64,000 nt of DNA, taken from contig OY821772.1 of the NCBI GenBank assembly GCA_963682175.1, positions 16,484,743 through 16,548,742 of the forward strand. The letters are read 5' to 3'. Made by a program: the position numbers and the translations under genes. The notes beneath the pieces were generated by a model. The model had not been told where the DNA came from, did no database searches, and was given only the letters and a program-made list of their open reading frames with translations. Origin of the DNA: Triglochin maritima (Eukaryota; Streptophyta; Magnoliopsida; Alismatales; Juncaginaceae). Shown in pieces: positions 23,752-34,583 of this stretch. Position 1 is the stretch's first letter, and each line of letters starts with the position of its first letter.

Positions 23752-25604
23752 GGCTCACTTCAGGCTCACTTCACATTTTTTTAGTTGGTGAGGGGCAATG
23801 ATGCTCTTAAATCACCAACTATGATCTTTATAAAACGATATTCACAGTTTTCTCAAAACGATATTCACAGTTTTCTCTTTCCACTGCATGAGCTTTTCCA
23901 CTACAAAATATTTAACAAAAAAATATATTTTTTATTTTCTCAACCATGTCACCTTATAAAAAGATTTTGTTGTCAAATCAAATGTTCTCTTTCCAACTAT
24001 TTTTTTTACATTTTACAAAATAAATAAATAAATATATATATATCATCAATTATTTTTTCATATATGAATTATTAATTAAATTTGATATAAATCTTAGAAA
24101 ACCGAAAGTTGAGAAGAAAAAATTAGATGGTTAAAAAGGTAACCGTAGAGAAAGTGAGACACCAGAATATATTTGTTTCAAACTTGGTAATTGTCATTTA
24201 ACCACTGAAAATTTACTATTTCCAAAATACAATATTTATATAATAATATGAGCATCTATCCATAGAACATGGAAAAATAAAAAAATTAGTGATTTTTCTA
24301 AAGTTTTATTATTTTCATTTTCTAAGATATCGTCCTTAAAAACAATACAATTTTCTCTCTTAATTATATTCATTACAAAATAGTAATTGATCCCACCATA
24401 ATAAAAAAATAAAATTGACGAAGCACCACAATCTTTATCTTTCAAACACAAATATCTTGAGCACTAGCAACAAAATAATATTTTTAATTGAGAAGCATCC
24501 ACGGTCTTACTCATAGGGCATTTGGATTGCAGTGATTTTGGTTCCCCTACACCATCGGAGTCACTACAGTGATTGCAGGTCATTGAAACGTCAAATGGCT
24601 CCCCAGAATCTCAGCTCCCATTGCGCATCCCAATGTAATTTTTTCCAATGATCGGAGAAGCTCAATTGGTATGCTTCTACCAACTCCCATGTTGTTGGTC
24701 ATGGTTAGTGAAAAATGTGGATCATCCTACCCCTGGTGAATTGAGGTTATTCCTCATCTTCTCCCAAATTTGCAATCCAAAGGACCTACTTGACACGAAT
24801 ATTACCATGTGAACCACGAAAAAAATTACGAAAGATGACGCTGGATATTAATGTAGAAGAAGTCAGGCACGATTTGATTACACATTTTATTTTGGCTTTC
24901 AATTTCGTCATTTGACACTATTGTTTTGGATTTTTGCCTTTAGGACGATTTGGCCAATTCGGAACATTTCCCTCCTAAAATCTGTGTTGAATAAATCTAT
25001 AATTTTCTCGTATACCTGCAATTTGAGAATATGCCAGCAAAAGAACCATGTTACATTGTATTATTTGTTTACTAATCAAATTTGCACCATCATACCATAA
25101 TAACAAAAAAAAATCAAAATTTTTAAAACTTCATATTCTTATTGTGTTGTCTCACAACAATTCTATACTATATCGGTATTTTAGGAAGTCCATGTGTTCG
25201 ACAGGAATAACCTACCCATGCAACCCCGATAGATCAAGACATTTGTGCATGAATTTTTTTATATAGTTATGCCTTTTAAGTATATATCATTTTATTTATA
25301 AATTTGTGGATGCATTAATATTCTCATGTTATAGTTTGCATGTAATGAACACAAATTGCTTATATATACTAATGCCTATTATGTGAAGTAGGGGTTTGAA
25401 GAAGCTTTGCTTTATTGGAGGGTAGTTTGGGACTTTGGTCAAACAAAACAACTAGGGATCCAAAAAAATTCTCGGTATCCAAACAACTCCGACTTTTGTT
25501 GGGGAATAAATAGTTTCTGGGGGTAAAATTCTAAGAGTCGACTTTCTACAAGAATCTAACATTTGGGAGCTCAATCCAAATGAGACTCGAGGATCTTAAA
25601 AATA
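23752..25604. other. AT-rich intergenic DNA, possible MITE remnants
   Basis: No gene is seen. Candidate Tourist-like ends are GGGGCAATGATGCTCTTA near 23792-23809 and GAGAAGCATCCACGGTCTTA near 24490-24509. Sequences such as AGGGCATTTGGATTGC (24516-24531) and TCCAAATGAGACTCGAGG (25575-25592) look like ends of other small transposons. I could not pair any of these convincingly. Confidence 0.3.
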
Positions 25605-27245
25605 GGAAATTATAAATAGAGGCGGTGCGTCCCGGACGAGTCTGACGTTGTCAGTCCAGTCAGCAAAAGTCAAATGTCTTTTATTTTATGAAATTAATTA
25701 AATAATCGGTTTATTTATTTGTGTCACATGCAACCTTTACTTTCCAAATGCAACATTTTGTTTCCCTATGCAACATTTACTTTCTCAATGCAACATTTGG
25801 TTTTCCTATGCAACATTCAGATACAAAAATAAAATGAAGAGTTCATGTGTTTGTCCTTTTTAACTTATGCATTTGTCCTTTTTAACTTATGGGTTTGTCT
25901 TTTTTATGCTATGAGTTTATCCTTTTTAATATATGAGTTTGTCATTTTTAAGGTGTGAGTTTGTTTTTTTAACTTATAGGTTTGCCATTTTTAAGCTATG
26001 AGTTTGTCTTTTTTAAGCTATGAGTTTGTCATAAGTCAACTATGAGTTTGCCATGAGTTTGTCCTTTCAAAGCTATGAGTAAAAGTCAAATGATAAAAAA
26101 ACTTGTATATTAAAAAACAACAATCCCATAAGTTAAAAAGAGCGAACTCATAAGTTAAAAAGGACAAACACATATATTAAAAAGAACAAACACAGATTAT
26201 AAAAATGACAAACTCATATATTGAAAATGAAAAACTCATAGCTTAAAAGGGGCAAACATATAATTTAAAAAGAACAAACTCACATAATAAAAAGGACAAA
26301 CACAGATGATAAAAAAGATAAACACATATGATAAAAAGGACAAACAACCACCTTAAAATGGACAAACCTAAATATTAAAATGGGCAAACTCGTATCTTAA
26401 AAAGGGCAAATCCACATCTTAAAATGGACAAACCCAAAGGTTAAAATTGGCAGACTCGTATCTTAAAGGACAAACTCACACCTTAAAATGGACAAACCCA
26501 TAAAATTAGCACTCATATCTTAAAAAGGGCAAACACACACCTTAAAATGGACAAACTCATAGGTTAAAATGGACAGACCCACATCTCAAAAAGGGTAAAC
26601 TCACACATTAAAATGGACAAACTCAAATGTTAAAATGAGCAGATCATATCTTAAAAAGGGCAAACCCACACCTTAAAATGGACAAACCCAAAGGTTAAAA
26701 TGGATAAACTCATAGGATAAAATGGACAGACCCACATCTTAAAAAGGGTAAACTCACACATTAAGATGAACAAACCCAAATATTAAAATGGGCAAACCAT
26801 ATCTTAAAAATGGCAAACCCACACCTCGAAATGGACAAACCTAAAGGTTAAAATGGGCAGATCCATATCTTAAAAAAGGCAAACCCACACCTGAAAATGG
26901 ACAGACCCACATCTTAAAAGGGACAAACCAGCTGGTTAAAATGGACATACTCATAACTTAAAAAGGGCAAACTCACATCTTTGACAAACACATGAACTCT
27001 TCATTTTATCTTTGTATCCAAAGGTTGCATCGGAAAACCAAATGTTGCATTGGAAAAGTAAAGGTTGCATTGGGAAACAAAATGTTGCATTGGGAAAGTA
27101 AAAGTTGTATGTGCCACGAGAAATAAATAAACATATTATTTAATTAATGTAAAAAATAAAACACATTTGACTTTTGCTGACTGGATTGCTAAATGGACTG
27201 ACCTCGTCAGGTGCGTCCGGGACGCCGCGTCCGTGTATAATGGTC
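25605..27245. mobile_element. Non-autonomous MULE with about 240-bp terminal inverted repeats
   Basis: The left arm (25605-25856) and right arm (26985-27245) are long inverted repeats. Both have CGTCCCGGACG near the tip, then CAGTCCAGTCAGCAAAAGTC (with changes), then several ATGCAACATTT units. The tips resemble those of the 8.26-kb MULE (TTATACACGGACGCGG on the right end). No coding frame lies inside; the interior is a 22-bp minisatellite. A weak flanking match (GATCTTAAA/GGTCCTAAA) does not prove a TSD. Confidence 0.82.
25846..26990. repeat. Inverted pair of 22-bp minisatellite arrays inside the non-autonomous MULE
   Basis: From 25846 to about 26080 units read GAGTTTGTCCTTTTTAA; from about 26100 to 26990 they read the reverse complement, TTAAAAAGGACAAACTCA. 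The short left array can therefore fold onto part of the longer right one, and the MULE arms can pair outside it. The transcript would be a long hairpin. Confidence 0.88.
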
Positions 27246-27281
27246 CTAAAACAAACATCGTTGCTGCTATTCTTATGGGAT

Positions 27282-27800
27282 AATGATAAATAGACGCAAT
27301 GCATCCTGGACGCATCCTACGTGATCAATCCATTCAGCAGTCCAGTCAGCAAAAATCACATATTTTTTATTATCAAAGATTAATCAACTCACATATGAAT
27401 TATCTGTTTTCGTGCATGCTAAACTATGCAACATTTCATTTCCACCATATATATCTCCTCAAAACCTTCCATTATTCCTCAAAACTTCCACTAGATCGAT
27501 GAGAGAGATGCCGAGGGAGACGACGCGGGAGTGGATCTTGAGAGAGGTGGGGATGCCAACGACGTTGGTGAGGACGTCGCGGTGAAGTTGGTCGTCACGG
27601 AGGAGGAGGAAGTGGTCGGCGGTCGAGCCCATCCTGAGGCCAATGACCATGTTAGATATCACGAACGCCATGGCGCGGTAGGCGACAAGACGCTTGCGGT
27701 CGTCCTAAGAGGGAAGGGAAGGGAAGGGGGTGGAGAGGAGGGGGTGGTGGGGTTGGGAGGGCACGGAGTGGAGTGGAGGAAGAAGATGTTGTGAGATAAT
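27282..27800. mobile_element. MULE-like element, left piece (continues at 32927-33015 and 42223-43320)
   Basis: The tip GACGCAATGCATCCTGGACG and the inner GCAGTCCAGTCAGCAAAAATC resemble the ends of the neighbouring MULE. The inverted counterpart lies at about 43180-43320. The piece stops at GATAAT where the TGTAGGATTTC LTR begins. The downstream bases ATGGTCATTGCATTC resume at 32927, which shows one original element was split. It holds a GC-rich, gene-like segment. Confidence 0.75.
27490..27715 (-). pseudogene. GC-rich captured coding fragment of unknown origin
   Basis: The minus strand reads through about 75 codons without a stop, with DDRKRLVAYRAMAFVISN, then STADHFLLLRDDQL and VVGIPTSLKIHS. 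It follows a CTCTTAG that could be a splice acceptor. Codons have GC-rich third positions, unlike the AT-rich element around it. I do not recognise the protein. A captured host-gene exon, as in Pack-MULEs, is the natural explanation but is inference; chance is possible at this length. Confidence 0.45.
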
Positions 27801-27927
27801 TGTAGGATTTCATGCCCATATGTATGTGTATATTTTAATAAAATTATACATGTATACAAGATCGTTTTTCATATTTTCAATAATTTTATGTACATTGTTT
27901 TATATTTATTCTAATATCGTATTATTC

Positions 27928-27951
27928 ATATATATATATATATATATATAT
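27928..27951. repeat. AT dinucleotide microsatellite
   Basis: An uninterrupted run of AT repeats inside the TGTAGGATTTC-type LTR. Confidence 0.95.
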
Positions 27952-28254
27952 TAAAACAAATATAAGAGGATCATACCCCAAGGCTCTCTAAAACCTTTAA
28001 GGGATTCCGAAGTTACGTCGCATGTCGAATCGCCCGTCGATTCGTCTCCAAGTGTTAAATGGTAGGGAGAGGAGACATATTTATAGGCTCTCCCAATACC
28101 CACATCATGGGCTACCCACTAACCCATGATCTCTTGCTTTTTTCTCACTTAAACCAATCACAAATTGACACATAATCATCCTAAAAAATGTTTGACCATA
28201 ATTGGAATAAATCCAACCCCCAATCTCTTAATAATTCAAGGTAGAATCGTGTCG

Positions 28255-28620
28255 AACGGTTGACTGAAATCACCACTCGGTCGACGAAATGGTTATAACT
28301 TTCACAAGTTCGGTCAGACTGTGAGCTAGACAATCGACCGAATATTCATGAGAAAAATTCCGTGGAAAATTTCGGTCAAACCACGTCTCACTCTGGTTGA
28401 CTGTTTACTTACCAAAAATTGTCCTGCTACATTTTGGTCGACCGTGTCACTATACCGGTCGACGTTATATCACAAGGATATATCCTGGAGATTTTCGCTC
28501 GACTGTGTACTACGCCTGGTCGACTGATCCTATTATCAAGACACGTCCTGGTAATTTTCAGTCGACCTATGCGTATCCGATCTCTGTCCGGTCGACCGAT
28601 CCCAAAATGGTCTACCGTTT
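28255..28620. repeat. Paired-palindrome array in the TGTAGGATTTC-type LTR
   Basis: Degenerate CGGTCGACCG dyads are centred near 28261/28282, 28315/28335, 28377/28398, 28439/28460, 28500/28521 and 28593/28612, with a single near 28563. Within-pair spacing is 19-21 bp and successive pairs are 54-93 bp apart. Many sites carry C-to-T or G-to-A changes at CpGs. The array lies about 176 bp upstream of this LTR's minus-strand TATA box. Confidence 0.8.
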
Positions 28621-29315
28621 TGTCCCAATTTTGCTTTTGTCCAATTTTCGATTTTCATCCAACAAAATTTGATCCTTGGAGGTTTTAGCAAATTCACATA
28701 TCATGTAATATATTATTCTATGTAATGTCAAACTATTACACCCCATAATACATACCTCTCATATGAATTTATTCATGATTCTAAATATGTCATTTTCAGG
28801 ACACATTGATTTCATCGATTCACCATATGTATCATATTTCACATGAAACCTAATACATCATATGAACATAAAATCAAGTTTCTTATTTCTCAGTTTTTGG
28901 TGTGACCTATAGGATGATCTAAGCTAAATTGACAATGATATTAAACACTTAATATCATAAACTATAAGCGGTATCTAGCTACACATTATAGTTACCCAAT
29001 TAGCATAGATGTCTTGTTCACTCAAACTAAACACGATCAATTTAGTGATGTAAGGACATCATTTGTGTCTATCAATTGCCTCATGATATTGAGAATGTAT
29101 ACAAAGTAGAAATGTGTCACATTTGTATTATATATATTCGTTTTTTGATCTCTTAAGCTAATTATAAATATGTAACTTAACACAAGTCACATTGTGCACA
29201 TTATATTTTTGCTTTATCAAGGGGCCTACTAATATCATCACTCAAATTAAGAGAGACAATGACAATCTTTTGACCAGTTATCTTTTCCAACACAAGTCGA
29301 ATTCAACCAACCATT

Positions 29316-30836
29316 TGTTGGTTTTTTGGCCTTAATCCTTGTTTTGATGATTTAATCAACCTAATCTTAATCATAAGTAATGTAGAGTAGCACACATATT
29401 GCATTGCATATATATTGCATGTGCTAACCTCTACAGGTGATCAAGACTCATGGAAGGAAGGAAATCAAGTCAAGATTTGTAATAAAGCTATATGAAGACT
29501 TGTAATCTTGATTTTATTTTGAGTCTTAGGAACATGTGTAAATTGAGCATACAAGAGCTAAAAACATATCACATACACACTAGGTTCCTTAGAGAAGTCA
29601 CACACAAAATTTCACCTTATTTGGACTTCATTAGATCACCCAAACATTAGTCGGAAATCACTTAAAACATAAACCCAGAATTCCTGTGTGAACCGGTCGA
29701 CCGAACCAGTTCTCAGTTCGACCGGTTTATAACAGACTCTCCACAGTGATTTTACCGAACTCTACCAGTGGACCGGTTCTACCTTTTCGGTCGACCTTCC
29801 CGGATTTTAATATGGCCGTTATTCTTGTCGTATTCCTTTAACGGTCGTATTCGTATAAAACAAACTTAACCCCAAAATACATTCGGTAACCGGTTGAACG
29901 ACGACCTTGTTTCGGTCGACCGGTTGAACACTTGATATTTCCCTGCTATCGGTCGACGCATTCTTCGTTCGACCGTTGCACCTTTGTCTCAACTGAATCC
30001 CCTAATCGGTCAACCGCCCCATACTTTGGTTTGACCGATTCACTTATGTAGAGTTAAGTTCTAGCTCGTTTGTCCGACCGAATATCCTTTTGTTCGACCG
30101 TTCTCTTTCAAATCGAGTTAACGGTCGACCGGTTTATTAGTTTTGGTCGACCGGTTCTGGATAGAATTGCAGCCCGATTTTCTGCTTTGTGTGCTTTGCA
30201 CAAAACCCAATCAAATCTTGTCCAAATGGCTAGAAATCTTTAGGAGCTTATAAATAGAGGATCAAGACTTGTTGTTAACACAACTGTCCAACTCCAATTG
30301 TCCCAACACATTAGAGAGAAACCTCAATCCTCAAAGCTCTCATTTCTACACTCCATAAGCCTAAACTACACACACTTGATCAATCACTCATCCAACTCAA
30401 GTGTGCTCAATTAGAGAGTGAGTTCCACTCAAGTTACTTTTGTTGTCAAGAGAGCAAGGGTCTTGGTGAAAGCCCGAGACACAAGTATAGACTTCGGTGA
30501 GAGCCCGAAGTGATCTTTCTCAGATTGTAAGAAGAGGATTCCAAGCTCGGCGAGGGTTGTTCGCGAGTTTGACGGTTGTAAGGCGTTGTCTCCCGGCCCA
30601 AAACGGGGAGTGGATAGTGAAGTCGTAGGCGGAGCTCGCGGAGTCGAGCGGTGCTTGAAAGAGAGGACTAGAACCCGGGTGGGGTGCCGAACCTCTATAA
30701 AAACCGACCCATCTCTTTGTGGTTTGCATGTCCTTTTCCCTACTAGTCTTTAAATTGTTTCCGCTGCGTTTATTGTTTGATTAGTTAGGGATTAGCGCAA
30801 AAGTGATTAGATTAACCCGACACACGAGATCCAACA
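29316..30836 (+). repeat. Solo Sirevirus-type LTR (1521 bp) with TSD CCATT
   Basis: Ends are TGTTGGTTTTTTGGCC and GAGATCCAACA. CCATT occurs at 29311-29315 and again at 30837-30841. It is homologous to the three LTRs at 33016-42217 and has the TATA box TATAAATA at 30249. It carries dyad pairs from 29698 to 30148. No internal region is present, so it is a recombination product. Confidence 0.92.
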
Positions 30837-30988
30837 CCATTGTCCTTAGCACTATGCTCATTGATTGCTTTTGATAATAACCAAATTGAACATTTTTCAT
30901 ATGAAAAGACATAAGTCTGATATCTTAGGATTCAAGACGCAGTGAAAACATTAATGACACTTAACACAAATCTATAATCATTCACTTG

Positions 30989-32630
30989 TGATTAGTAGCA
31001 TATCACGCATCATATTCATGTTATATATCCTTTATTTTACCCCAATATTGTGCTACTAGAGTTGTTGTATTGTTTCAGGTGTTAGGTAATAAAGAAGAGA
31101 AAATGGAACAAAAAGGACCTGAATGCAACAAGATTGGACTGAATTGAAGACTTTTGGACACATATGTAATGCACAAGGACTGGATCGCAAATTGGAAAAT
31201 GAACCCAAGAAAAAATCTGAGGGACTTGATTCTGAAATGTAAAGTATTGTGACACATGACTTGAACAAGATTAGTATTTCGTCAATTAAACTCAAATCGG
31301 TTCAAGACAGTGAACCAGGGCTTCACCCAACGTGCAAAAATATAACATTGAAGCTCCTGGAAGAAATTGCGACTGATCGGGCGCAAAAGATCGGCCAGTG
31401 TCGGATTTGGATCCGCCAGTGTCAGATTTCGATCCGCCATTGGCGAATCATTTTGCTCCATTTGATCCCCAATTTCTCCGGTGGCTTGGACTTGATTAAT
31501 TGGGTGCACCAGAGTATAGAGAAAGTTCTGACAACCATTTTTTTCTCCCAAATCCATCGAAGCCTTTATTTTGTCTATAAATATCATTGTAATCTCTCCT
31601 ATCCACCTCTTCTTCCTCCTTCCCTCATTAGAGTAGGTTTTAGTGTCCTGTTTTAGTAGTGTAATAAGGGGTTTGGAGAGGAGCAAACTTTCTATTTTTA
31701 TTTCTTAATCTACTTTAGTTTTTGTTCTTTATTTTGGTGTTTTCTATTTTATGCAATTTCCTTTGTGTTTGATGATTGTTTAATCTACTCTTCTACATTT
31801 CTTTCATGACTTTATGTTCTTTTCTTGTTTTCTTTAGTGTAGAGATGAGTAGAGAGTAGTTCATCCCCATTGGGTGTGGAGAAGAAGGTGGTGTGATCAT
31901 GTGATGAATTAGTGTGTGTGTGTGTGTGTGTGTGTTAATCTTAATCCTTTGAGTCTTACATGATTTTCATAACCATCTAATGAGATTTCACTCTTATTTT
32001 TGATGTGCTAATGCTCTTGAATGAAGTTTAGCACATGCTTAGATTAGTGGGCCTATTTTATGGGGAATGATGAGGTTAGGATAAGTATGGAGTGGAAGAA
32101 GAAAACAATGCATGTGCATCCATGTGCTCATGTTGGCTTTATCCAAATAATGTCTTGTATGTGTTTAATGATTGTGATAAATCTTATTTCATGTGGAGAC
32201 ATAGTTGGATTTGAGTCATGATGCATGTCAACATATTAGCTTCATTTCAATTATTGTCTTGTATGTTTTAATGATAATGTCTTATCTTATTCATGTGGAG
32301 GCAAAATGGAATTAAGTTTTTGGATTTCATGTATGACATGTTTGATGAGCACAAATAAACACACACACTACACACATTTTCGTTCTGCATTCTTTCTCTA
32401 CCCCCGAGGGTTTAGTTTTATTGCTTATTTTCCGATTTCTTTTGCATTGTAGTGTAGTTTCGATCACATATCTCTCTTCTTGTCCACCATTTGAGTATCG
32501 TGAATCTGACTCACACGCTCTCCCTATGGACCGACCCGTATTTGTCACCGCTTGAACGCAGTCGTGCACTTGCGGTATTTTAATTGATTCAATCAATTTG
32601 CTAGATCTATTCAATATATAAAAGTAACCA
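30989..32630 (+). repeat. Gypsy-like LTR, relative of 6601-8012
   Basis: It begins TGATTAGTAGCATATCAC and ends AAAGTAACCA. It shares the AAAGGACCTGAATGCAA and TGCACTTGCGG segments with 6601-8012 in the same order. It lies within the LTR flanked by ATAAT, so it is a later insertion. I could not match a 5-bp TSD; the left edge is approximate. Confidence 0.6.
31912..31935. repeat. GT dinucleotide microsatellite
   Basis: Twelve uninterrupted GT units inside the gypsy-like LTR. Confidence 0.95.
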
Positions 32631-32926
32631 TTTTCCTCTTTTATATACTCATGTTGTTAAATATTTGTAGAGCTATAATACTCTCTAACCAACACGACAA
32701 TCTTATCTCGGTAATTAATGTTTCATGTCAATTATCGTGATTGTGAATAACTTTTGATTTATGTAAACCATTATCTTTTAGAGCTCTACGGTTAAGGACC
32801 AAGAGCTTCTTCCTTAATACTTCCAAAAGACGAATACATAAATCAAGGAACAAAATATTTGCACATTTAATTCATAATAATTGTCATATTAAAGTAAAAC
32901 TTTTACAACACATTCCCTTCAATAAT

Positions 32927-33015
32927 ATGGTCATTGCATTCATTTTTTTAAATGGTCATCTCTTTAAAATGTTCATCCTTGGGGAGGGAGGGGAAAAGGA
33001 AGTGGAGGGGAGGAG
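32927..33015. mobile_element. Middle piece of the split MULE-like element
   Basis: ATGGTCATTGCATTC and GTTCATCCTTGGGGAGGG match 42283-42355. With the piece before 27800 this shows that the original element had a tandem duplication of about 150 bp. The Sirevirus target duplication AGGAG occupies its last five bases. Confidence 0.8.
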
Positions 33016-34531
33016 TGTTGGCTTTTTGCCCTTAAACTATGTTTTGATGATTTAATTAACCTAATCTTAATTATGATCATGCAGAGTAGCACACATATTG
33101 CATTGCTTACATATTGCTTTGTGCTAACCTCTACAGGTGATCAAGACTCAAGGAAGAAAGGAAAATCAAGTCAAGTCATGTAATCAAGCTCTTTTGAAGA
33201 CATGTATTTTGTATTTTCTTTGAGTCTAAGGAACATATGTTAATTGAGCATACTTGAGCTAAAATCAACTTAAACGCACACTAGGTTCCTTATAGAAGTC
33301 ACACACGAAATTTCACATAATTTGGACTTCAATAGATCACCCAAACTTAGACCGGAAAACACTAAACCTGAACTCTAAGAGTCTGCCCTTGTTCGGTCGA
33401 CCGCAACATGCCGTTCAATCGACCGAGTGATCAATTGTCCAGTTTGTGTTTTCACTGCCTAATTTCGGTCGACCGTGTTTGACTTCCGGTCGACCGTGTG
33501 AACCTTAATTTTCCGACAGTTAGTTTTGTCGTATATACCCAACGGTCGTATTCGTATTAATCAAATTATACCCCAAATACATTTCTTGTATCGGTCGACC
33601 GAGGAACATGATCGGTCGACCGAATGTCTGTCTCTTGACAAACCCAAACCTACTTGAGGAAATCGGTCGACCGCTATACCTTAGCTCGGCCGACCGAATA
33701 GATTATTGTTTGTCTACCCCAGAGTGTCTGGTACAAATCGGTCGACCGATTCCTTTGTGGAGTTCGACCGATCACTTAAGTGTACTTAATTCGTAGCATT
33801 GGGCGGTAGACCGTTACCTAACCGGTCGACCGAACTTAGTTCAAAACTGCCAAACGGTCGACCGTTCATCCCGATTCGGTCGACCGAATTAACTCAGAAT
33901 TGGGTACTGCGTTTTCTGTTTTGTGTATCACACGTCTATTCACACCCAATCAATCCCAACGGCTCTATTCTCTCTAATGCCTATATAAAGAGTTGTAAAA
34001 CACATTTTAACACAACTCTCCCACTACAAACTTGTCCAAAACATTAGAGAGAATCCCAAACACTCCAAGCTTCCAATTTCCACACTTAGTGAACAATTCC
34101 AATCCTACTCAAGTGTGCTCAAGTTTAGATAGTGTATTCCACTCAAGTTCTCGGTTGTAAAAGAAGCAAGGACTTCGGTGAAAGCCCGAAATGTTCCTCT
34201 CGGATTGTGAGAGGTGGAGCCAAGCTCGGCGAGGGTTGTTCGCGAGCTTGAAGATTGTAAAGGCGTTCTCTCCCGGCCCGGAACGGGGAGTGGTTAGTGA
34301 AGTCGTGAGCGGAGCTCGGTGATCTGAGCGGAGCTTGCAAGAGAGGACTAGGACCCGGGTGGGGTGCCGAACCTCTATAAAAATCCCCCGTGTCGATTAT
34401 GGTTTGCATATTCCTTCCCTACTTGCTTGTTTTGTTTTAATTCCGCTGCATATCTTTGATAGATCAAACAAGTAGGTAATTAGGGATAAAAGTGATTAGT
34501 ATTGTGGACCCATAACCCACACGATCCAACT
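33016..34531 (+). repeat. Sirevirus LTR 1
   Basis: TGTTGGCTTTTTGCC to GATCCAACT; the final A is changed to T relative to the other copies. Seven dyad pairs are centred at 33398/33420, 33470/33491, 33596/33617, 33668/33691, 33743/33765, 33808/33827 and 33859/33881, with a half-site at 33547. The TATA box starts at 33982-33984, 100-102 bp after the last dyad centre. Primer site TGGTATCAGAGCC at 34534-34546 follows. Confidence 0.93.
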
Positions 34532-34583
34532 TTTGGTATCAGAGCCTTGTTAGCTAATTCTCATACTTAATCGTATTTTTAGC

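Larger units (their letters stand above)
27801..32921 (-). mobile_element. LTR insertion with TSD ATAAT, itself carrying nested insertions
   Basis: Plus ends are TGTAGGATTTCATG at 27801 and CCCTTCA at 32921, flanked by ATAAT at 27796-27800 and 32922-32926. The paralogous stretch at 42276-42290 (GAGATAATATGGTCA) preserves the uninterrupted site. A TATA box on the minus strand (28078-28085) sets the orientation. Removing the two nested pieces leaves about 2 kb, fitting a solo LTR, although a truncated element is possible. The end sequence matches the 632-bp solo LTR at 56013. Confidence 0.8.

Noticed and set aside
34534..34546. tRNA gene from the TGGTATCAGAGCC match
   Set aside because: Only the 3' complement of tRNA-iMet is present, next to an LTR. 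It is a primer-binding site, as at 38398 and 3933-3950.
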